Under the pieces are notes generated by a model. The model was given only the letters and a program-made list of their open reading frames with translations. It had not been told where the DNA came from and did not search any database. The position numbers were made by a program, and so were the translations under genes. Below, piece by piece: positions 58,435-64,000 of a stretch of 64,000 nucleotides of DNA (position 1 is its first letter; each line of letters starts with the position of its first letter). Origin of the DNA: Vibrio algicola (lineage in GTDB: Bacteria; Pseudomonadota; Gammaproteobacteria; Enterobacterales; Vibrionaceae); NCBI RefSeq assembly GCF_009601765.2, contig NZ_CP045699.1:62001-126000 (forward strand), given 5' to 3'.

Positions 58435-59817
58435 GTGAACAAATCACCTTTTTATACTTCTATTTTATCTATTCTGCTATTGGTCGCGCCGCATGCACAG
58501 GCTGAAGATGTGTCATTTTATCAAGCTTGGAAAGCAGTGTTGACCAACAATGATAGCTTGGCAGCAGAACGAGCCAGTGTTGAGCAAGCACAATATAAGC
58601 AAGATGCCAGTGGTGCGATGAATCTGCCGAGCATAACCTTAAGCGCTAATTACACCCGTTTGGATGATGATGTTGATGTTTCGCCTTCCGATCTGGCCGA
58701 CAGCACCTCGCTTGGTTCGAGCGCATTAACTAAAGCGTTTGATGGCATGCTGACTTCAACTTTGATGGATAAAGATGTCTTCACCAGTTCGATCCGTGCG
58801 ATTTGGCCTATCTTTACCGGTGGTCGTATTTCGGCGGCGCAAGATATTGCAGCAGGACAAAAAGACGAAGCTAAGTACATGTTGCAGATGAAGCAGCAAG
58901 CTAAGTTTGAGGACCTATCAAAATACTATTTTGGTGTGGTATTGGCACAGCAAGTACTGGCCACTCGCAAAGAAGTCGAAAAAGGCTTGCAACAACATTT
59001 CGATCACGCCAAAAAAATGGAACAACAAGGGCAAATTGCCAGAGTGCAACGGCTACAAGCAGAAGTGGCGTACGACAAAGCGAAAGTTGAAACTAAAAAG
59101 GCTCAACGCGATGTTGAGATCGCCCAAATGGCGTTAACCCATTTATTAAAAGCCAATGCGTTGGCTCAGCCTTCCACTAAGCTATTTACCAATCAAAGCT
59201 TGCCTCCAATGCAGGCGTTTCTTGATAAAACGCTGAGTGAATATCCGGGTTTAAGCATTCTTGATGCCAAAGAAAAACAAGCCGATGGTCTTGCCGATGT
59301 CGAAAAAGGCAAATACTACCCAGAAGTGTATGTGTACGGTAATTATAAGCTGTATAGCGACGATACTTTAGTGGGCAATGCTTCGCCCGATTGGTTGGTG
59401 GGTGTGGGGGTGAGTATTCCTTTAGTTGATACCTCTGGTCGTTCCGACAAAGTCAGCGCCGCTCACATGGCTAAAAAACAAGTTGGGTACTTGCGCGCAC
59501 AAGCCAAGCAGGATTTATCGTTGCTGGTGGAAAAAACCTATCGCGAAGCCAATCAATCATTAGAAGAATACAACGGGTTGGCTTCTAGCGTGTCAATGGC
59601 GCAAGAGAACATCCGTTTGCAAAAGAAGGCGTTTAGCCAAGGACTGTCGACATCGCTTGATGTGGTCGATGCGGAAATGTATCTCAATAGCATTAAAACC
59701 CAACGTTCTGCGGCGGCTTATCAATATGTGCTGTCGCTCTCTCGCTTACTGGCGGTGAGTGGTGAAATGGACAGTTTTAATCAGTATCAACAATATAAAG
59801 GATTAGAGGCGCAATAA
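58435..59817 (+). CDS. TolC-family outer membrane efflux protein
   Basis: This is the outer membrane part of a tripartite exporter. A signal peptide (MNKSPFYTSILSILLLVAPHAQA) is followed by two OEP repeats rich in coiled coil: SFYQAWKAVLTNNDSLAAER, QQHFDHAKKMEQQGQIARVQRLQAEVAYDKAK and KKAFSQGLSTSLDVVDAE are typical. It has 460 residues. The start is GTG 58435 with GTGGA upstream. Its stop overlaps the next ATG by one base (TAATG), so it is coupled to the adaptor gene. Confidence 0.92.
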   Translation: MNKSPFYTSILSILLLVAPHAQAEDVSFYQAWKAVLTNNDSLAAERASVEQAQYKQDASGAMNLPSITLSANYTRLDDDVDVSPSDLADSTSLGSSALTKAFDGMLTSTLMDKDVFTSSIRAIWPIFTGGRISAAQDIAAGQKDEAKYMLQMKQQAKFEDLSKYYFGVVLAQQVLATRKEVEKGLQQHFDHAKKMEQQGQIARVQRLQAEVAYDKAKVETKKAQRDVEIAQMALTHLLKANALAQPSTKLFTNQSLPPMQAFLDKTLSEYPGLSILDAKEKQADGLADVEKGKYYPEVYVYGNYKLYSDDTLVGNASPDWLVGVGVSIPLVDTSGRSDKVSAAHMAKKQVGYLRAQAKQDLSLLVEKTYREANQSLEEYNGLASSVSMAQENIRLQKKAFSQGLSTSLDVVDAEMYLNSIKTQRSAAAYQYVLSLSRLLAVSGEMDSFNQYQQYKGLEAQ

Positions 59818-60815
59818 TGAATAGCTTCCTAAGTTCAACCAAATCAAAAGTGATGGCCGTCTTAGTCTTGGTTATTGTGGTGTGGATAGCGCTCACCTTT
59901 TGGCAAGCCTACCAACCGAAACAAGAGCGATTTCAAGGTCAGATTGAGGCGCAACAATATCTTATTTCGTCTAAAGTGCCGGGGCGTGTCGATCAAGTGT
60001 TGGTGAAAAAAGGCGACCAAGTGCAGTCGGGCCAGATGATTTTCACCATTTTAAGCCCAGAGATAGAAGCAAAGCTTGAGCAAGCCAAAGCCGGACGAGC
60101 CGCCGCCGGAGCGATATCAGCTCAGGCCGAAAAAGGCGCACGTAGCCAAGAAATATCCGCCGCGAAAGATCAATGGAATAAAGCCAAAGCAGCAGCGAAC
60201 TTGATGGGGAAAACCTATCAACGCGTCAATAATTTGTATCAAGACGGGGTAGTTGCCGAGCAAAAACGCGACGAAACCTTAACCCAATGGCAAGCGGCGC
60301 GTTATACCGAACGTGCGGCGAATCAAATGTATCAAATGGCGCAAGAAGGGGCGCGAGTGGAAACCAAACGCGCCGCCAAAGAACAAGAGCGCATGGCCGC
60401 AGGCGCCGTGGCAGAAGTGGAAGCCTATGTTGCCGACACTAAAATTGAGAGCTGGCATAACGGAGAGGTGACCGACATTTTATTGCACTCCGGCGAGTTA
60501 GCTCCGCAAGGCTTCCCTGTGGTCACTATTGTCGATATGAAGGATGCGTGGGCGGTGTTCCATGTGCGTGAAGATAAACTAAAAGATTTTAAACAAGGGG
60601 CGGAATTTACAGTCACAATCCCAGCACTTGGCACACAAGGTTATCAATTTAAAGTCTCGCATGTGTCTGTGATGGGTGACTTTGCCACTTGGCGCACCAC
60701 CGATGCCAATCAAGGCTTTGATATGCGTACTTTTGAAATTGAGGCACGTCCAGTCAAACCAATCAAAGATCTGAGAGTGGGTATGAGTGTGCTACTTGAC
60801 CCAGATGCACAATAA
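59817..60815 (+). CDS. HlyD/EmrA-type membrane fusion protein
   Basis: This periplasmic adaptor is anchored by one N-terminal helix (about residues 13-31). The lipoyl-like half-motifs EAQQYLISSKVPGRVDQVLVKKGDQVQSGQ and APQGFPVVTIVDMKDAWAVF frame a long coiled coil rich in lysine, glutamine and alanine. Such adaptors join an inner membrane pump to a TolC channel. It has 332 residues. It most resembles the YhiI/YbhG type that works with ABC-2 permeases. Confidence 0.92.
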   Translation: MNSFLSSTKSKVMAVLVLVIVVWIALTFWQAYQPKQERFQGQIEAQQYLISSKVPGRVDQVLVKKGDQVQSGQMIFTILSPEIEAKLEQAKAGRAAAGAISAQAEKGARSQEISAAKDQWNKAKAAANLMGKTYQRVNNLYQDGVVAEQKRDETLTQWQAARYTERAANQMYQMAQEGARVETKRAAKEQERMAAGAVAEVEAYVADTKIESWHNGEVTDILLHSGELAPQGFPVVTIVDMKDAWAVFHVREDKLKDFKQGAEFTVTIPALGTQGYQFKVSHVSVMGDFATWRTTDANQGFDMRTFEIEARPVKPIKDLRVGMSVLLDPDAQ

Positions 60816-60829
60816 TTGTCAGCATCAGT

Positions 60830-62008
60830 ATGAATATGGGCAACGCTTTTTTATATGAGCTAAAAACAATCCGCCATCAACCTTGGTTACAAGCGATGTT
60901 GCTGTGGTTGCCATTGATGATGTTTGCTTGCATGTGGTTGGTGTTTTCCAGTGGTACCGCTCATAACTTGCCCATTGGGGTAGTGGATAACGATCATAGT
61001 CAGATCTCACGTGGCTTGATTCGCTATTATGATGCTAGCCCAACCTTGGCGGTGACCCAGCAATACACCTCAGTTCAACAAGGCAGCGAAGCATTAAAAA
61101 ATGTCGATATTTACGCGCTGGTGGTGATCCCGAAAGACGCTTATAAGCAGACGTTATTAGGTGAGTCCCCGACGGTAACCGCATTTTATAATAGCCAATT
61201 TATCTTAACGGGTAAGCTTATCAACGCGGCGATGCAACAAGCACAAGGCACCTATAATGCAGGCGTTGAAGTGATGGCATCGCTAAGTAAGGGCAGTACC
61301 ACTCCGACTCAAGCATTAGCCAAAGCGGTGCCGATACGCAGTCAAATTACACCATTATTTAACAGCAATAGCCACTATGGTCAGTTCTTAGTGTCGGCAG
61401 CCATCCCCGCCATTTGGCAGATCATCATGGTCGCCACCACCATTTTAACCATTGCTGTCGAGCAAAAAAAACACGGCCTTGCGACTTGGTTAGGTCAATG
61501 TCCTGCCCATAAATTACTGACTAAACTGCTTCCTTATACCGCGATCTATTGGTTGCAAGGTATGGCGTTCTTATGGGGATTGTATGTGTGGCTTGGTTGG
61601 CCAATGCATGGCTCGTGGGGGATCTTAATGGCGGCGCAGTTATTAATGGTGATTGCCTGTCAAAGTGTTGGCGCATTGTTTTATATGGTGACGCAAGATG
61701 CCACTCGCTCCATGAGTTTTGTGGCGGCATTTACTGCGCCCGCCTTTGCCTTTATGGGGATCACCTTTCCTGCTTCCGATATGCCAGCATTAGCTCAATT
61801 TTGGCGCGCATTATTACCCGTCAGTCATTATATCGAACTGCAAGTTAAGCAAGTTAATAATGGGGTCGGATTGATGCAAGCCAGCGATCAATTTTTGGCG
61901 CTGTTGAGTTATCTGCTGGTGTTGTTACTGGCGTTATTATGCGCCAAGCGTATTGCGCGTAAGCAACTACAAGTTAATGATAAAGCCATAAAAGAGGCGA
62001 ACGTATGA
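60830..62008 (+). CDS. ABC-2 type transporter permease (first)
   Basis: This 392-residue permease has one N-terminal helix, a large periplasmic region with LPIGVVDNDHSQISRGLIRYYDASP (a hallmark of the YhhJ/YbhR group) and five C-terminal helices. Members usually need a separate ATP-binding subunit, but none is encoded next to it. ATG 60830 and ATG 60836 are both possible; neither has a strong ribosome site. It overlaps the next gene by four bases (ATGA). Confidence 0.9.
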   Translation: MNMGNAFLYELKTIRHQPWLQAMLLWLPLMMFACMWLVFSSGTAHNLPIGVVDNDHSQISRGLIRYYDASPTLAVTQQYTSVQQGSEALKNVDIYALVVIPKDAYKQTLLGESPTVTAFYNSQFILTGKLINAAMQQAQGTYNAGVEVMASLSKGSTTPTQALAKAVPIRSQITPLFNSNSHYGQFLVSAAIPAIWQIIMVATTILTIAVEQKKHGLATWLGQCPAHKLLTKLLPYTAIYWLQGMAFLWGLYVWLGWPMHGSWGILMAAQLLMVIACQSVGALFYMVTQDATRSMSFVAAFTAPAFAFMGITFPASDMPALAQFWRALLPVSHYIELQVKQVNNGVGLMQASDQFLALLSYLLVLLLALLCAKRIARKQLQVNDKAIKEANV

Positions 62009-63177
62009 TCAGCTGGTGGCAAGTGTTTCGCTATGAATGTCGAGCTATTTTTACCAACCCAGCGTTACTACTGACTGTCTTTGGCGGGGTGGTGATGTAT
62101 TCTTTTTTATATCCTCTACCTTATAGCCAGCAGTTACCGCGTGAACAACAGATTGTGGTGGTCAATTTAGACAATAGCGCCACCAGTCGAGAGCTTGAGC
62201 GTATGGTGGATGCCACTCCGCAAGTGAAAATTGTTCAACATGCTTATAGCCTAAAGGACGCACAATCACTGTTCAATCAAGGAGAGGTACACGGGATATT
62301 AATGATCCCAAAAAACTTTGCCCGTGATTTATTATTAGGAAAAAGCCCAACCTTAGCCTACGCCGGAGACGCGGCTTACTTTTTGATTTATGGCACTGTG
62401 GTCGAAGGGCTAGCCACTGCAGGAGGAACCTTATCGGCCAAGGCCAAAGTGTCACGCATGGTGATGTCGGGTGATAACTTAGTGCTGGCATCGGAGCAAT
62501 ACGCCCCAGTCAAACTTTCAATGCAACCGGTGTTTAACCCCACCAATGGTTACGTCAATTATGTGGTGCCAGCGGTGTTTGTCTTGATCTTGCATCAAAC
62601 ACTATTAATTGCCGCTGGGTTAGTCGGTGGTGAGCAAAATGAATCATGCCGCGCTGGTATTAATGGTTATTGGCAGCGTAGCCGCGCGCTTGATCGCTGG
62701 TCGGCGCGCTTAATGATTTTACTGCTCACTTATATTCCACTGGCGCTGTATTACTTTGGTTTCAGTTTTGAGTTTTATGGCATCAGCCGCTTAGCCTCAA
62801 TCGGTAATATATTGGCGATGCTGATGCCATTTTTAGCCGCCGTGATCGGGTTGGGTATGGTGATGGGTGAGCTGATCCCAAGGCGCGAACTGGCCACCTT
62901 AATTGTGGTATTGAGCTCTTTACCTCTGGTATTCTGTGCCGGTTTTATTTGGCCAACCACAGAGTTGCCGTTGGTGTTAAAATACTTAGCTCAATTAGCG
63001 CCATCGACTCCTGCTATCAATGGTTTTTTGCGCCTAAATCAAATGGGTGCCAGTTTTACTCAAGTACTGCCGTATTGGGGGTTATTATGGCTGCAAGCCT
63101 TTGGCTATGGTGGATTAGCGTTATGGATGATGGCGCGAAAAAGTAAAGGTGATATTTCCGTAGCTAAAAGATCTTAG
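62005..63177 (+). CDS. ABC-2 type transporter permease (second)
   Basis: This is a 390-residue paralogue of the preceding permease, with the same plan: N-terminal helix, periplasmic region with IVVVNLDNSATSRELERMVDATPQ, and five C-terminal helices. The two probably form a heterodimer that sends substrate to the adaptor and the TolC-like channel. No Walker A motif is present. Its 3' end overlaps the convergent glycosylase gene by 14 bp. Confidence 0.9.
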   Translation: MISWWQVFRYECRAIFTNPALLLTVFGGVVMYSFLYPLPYSQQLPREQQIVVVNLDNSATSRELERMVDATPQVKIVQHAYSLKDAQSLFNQGEVHGILMIPKNFARDLLLGKSPTLAYAGDAAYFLIYGTVVEGLATAGGTLSAKAKVSRMVMSGDNLVLASEQYAPVKLSMQPVFNPTNGYVNYVVPAVFVLILHQTLLIAAGLVGGEQNESCRAGINGYWQRSRALDRWSARLMILLLTYIPLALYYFGFSFEFYGISRLASIGNILAMLMPFLAAVIGLGMVMGELIPRRELATLIVVLSSLPLVFCAGFIWPTTELPLVLKYLAQLAPSTPAINGFLRLNQMGASFTQVLPYWGLLWLQAFGYGGLALWMMARKSKGDISVAKRS

Positions 63178-63766
63178 CTTTGATTAAGGCTTGGATATAA
63201 GGAATGATATCTTGCTCAAACCAAGGGTTTTTCTTAAGCCAAATATTGTTTCGTGGTGATGGATGAGGGATCGGAAGATACGTTGGTGCCCATTGTCGCC
63301 AAGCTTTAACAGTATCGGTTAAGGTTTTTGGTTTACTGCCTAATTCCGATTGAGTTAAATAATAATTTTGCGCGTATTGACCAATCAATAATGTCATTTC
63401 AATATTCGGCAGCTGAGCCAGTAAAGCGTCATGCCATTGTGGTGCACATTCCTTTCTCGGCGCTAAATCGCCACTTTTTCCTTTACCTGGGTAGCAAAAG
63501 CCCATCGGCATAATCGCCACTTTTTTAGGGTCATAAAATGTGTCGCTGTCGATATTTAGCCACATACGCAACCGCTCACCACTGGCATCATCAAAAGGCA
63601 CACCTGACTGGTGAACTTTTATGCCAGGAGCTTGACCAATAATAAGCAGTTTTGCTTCAGGATGCGCTTGCACCACAGGGCGACAACCGTGTTCGAGTGC
63701 CGACTCACATATTCGGCACTGTTGGATATCGGTTAATAGGGTCTCAAACTCAATGTTAGTGGTCAT
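63164..63766 (-). CDS. Uracil-DNA glycosylase superfamily protein
   Basis: This 200-residue protein has the fold signature of the superfamily: LLIIGQAPGIKVHQSGVPFDDASGERLRMWL near the N-terminus and IPHPSPRNN near the C-terminus, which correspond to the uracil-binding and DNA-intercalation motifs. C17 and C20 (CRIC) resemble part of an iron-sulfur site but no clear four-cysteine set is seen, so the subfamily is unclear. It shares one base with the upstream dehydrogenase stop codon and is likely cotranscribed with it. Confidence 0.85.
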   Translation of the reverse strand: MTTNIEFETLLTDIQQCRICESALEHGCRPVVQAHPEAKLLIIGQAPGIKVHQSGVPFDDASGERLRMWLNIDSDTFYDPKKVAIMPMGFCYPGKGKSGDLAPRKECAPQWHDALLAQLPNIEMTLLIGQYAQNYYLTQSELGSKPKTLTDTVKAWRQWAPTYLPIPHPSPRNNIWLKKNPWFEQDIIPYIQALIKAKIF

Positions 63767-64000
63767 TAATACCCTAGCTCAAAATCAATCACATTTTTTA
63801 ATGCTTGCTGCTGATCAAATAGATGATAATTCTCAGTGAAAATATCCCACACTTGCTCCGGAAAACTGTTGGCCGCAATGTGTGGCGTGATTGTTATGTT
63901 TGGGTGCAACCAAAGTGGCGAATCTTGGCTTAGCGGCTCTTCTCGAAACACATCTAAAAACGCATGACTAATTTGCCCACAGTCTAATGCTGCCAATAAC
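63766..64000 (-). CDS. ghrA: Glyoxylate/hydroxypyruvate reductase A-like dehydrogenase, C-terminal part
   Basis: The frame runs off the right edge, so only the last 77 or so codons are here. AFLDVFREEPLSQDSPLWLHPNITITPHIAA is the C-terminal catalytic region of D-2-hydroxyacid dehydrogenases, with the histidine of the HIAA motif, and the ending matches GhrA. GhrA reduces glyoxylate and hydroxypyruvate with NADPH. The nucleotide-binding domain lies outside, so the symbol is tentative. Confidence 0.8.
   Translation of the reverse strand, partial: LLAALDCGQISHAFLDVFREEPLSQDSPLWLHPNITITPHIAANSFPEQVWDIFTENYHLFDQQQALKNVIDFELGY

Overview
This window is chromosomal DNA from a gammaproteobacterium, most likely a Vibrio or close relative. 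The 16S rRNA gene is complete. Gene order closely follows the rrnB-murB-birA-coaA-tufB-secE-rpoBC and rsd-nudC-hemE neighbourhoods of Escherichia coli. The long ThiE and UbiD forms and the short cttgaggtgacttgggtata repeats are, from memory, Vibrio-like. Base composition is about 42% G+C by eye. Two perfect copies and one near-perfect copy of the ParB site parS (TGTTTCACGTGAAACA) lie in the first 15 kb, which suggests that the replication origin of the main chromosome is near. No complete mobile island, prophage or CRISPR array is present; the only recognisable mobile element is one IS1111-type insertion sequence.

Layout. 1-500: tail of a ClC-type channel gene. 517-7100: thiamine operon thiC-thiE-thiF-thiS-thiG-thiH behind a TPP riboswitch. 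7136-10432: aminopeptidase P-like enzyme, a 94-residue unknown protein and an EamA exporter. 10649-16937: rmuC, the ubiquinone genes ubiE-ubiJ-ubiB and the twin-arginine translocase tatA-tatB-tatC. 16987-24005: tatD, hemB, gppA, rhlB, trxA and rho. 24018-28101: an exported unknown protein bounded by short repeats, ubiD with an internal duplication, a small 2Fe-2S ferredoxin and fre. 28143-34006: an rRNA operon (16S, tRNA-Ile, tRNA-Ala, 23S, 5S, tRNA-Asp). 34064-35600: a decayed second tRNA-Asp with its terminator, then the IS1111 element. 35607-37469: pssA and a GNAT acetyltransferase. 37538-40560: murB, birA, coaA. 40725-42551: tRNA-Thr, tRNA-Tyr, tRNA-Gly, tRNA-Thr and tuf. 42729-54874: secE-nusG, rplK-rplA, rplJ-rplL-rpoB-rpoC. 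54865-58119: a truncated EamA remnant, rsd, nudC and hemE. 58435-63177: an export operon (TolC-like outer membrane protein, HlyD-like adaptor, two ABC-2 permeases) with no ATPase gene. 63164-64000: a uracil-DNA glycosylase-like protein and the end of a GhrA-like dehydrogenase.

Most of the window is core housekeeping: translation and transcription machinery, cofactor pathways (thiamine, ubiquinone, haem, coenzyme A, biotin control), protein export and RNA turnover. I did not find a clearly new defence or mobile system. The points most worth a second look are the parS cluster (including a site written into ubiB codons), the IS1111 element with a structured noncoding end that fits a bridge RNA, the internal duplication in UbiD, the ThiD-like remnant at the front of ThiE, the decayed tRNA-Asp copy, and an orphan leftward terminator between nudC and hemE.
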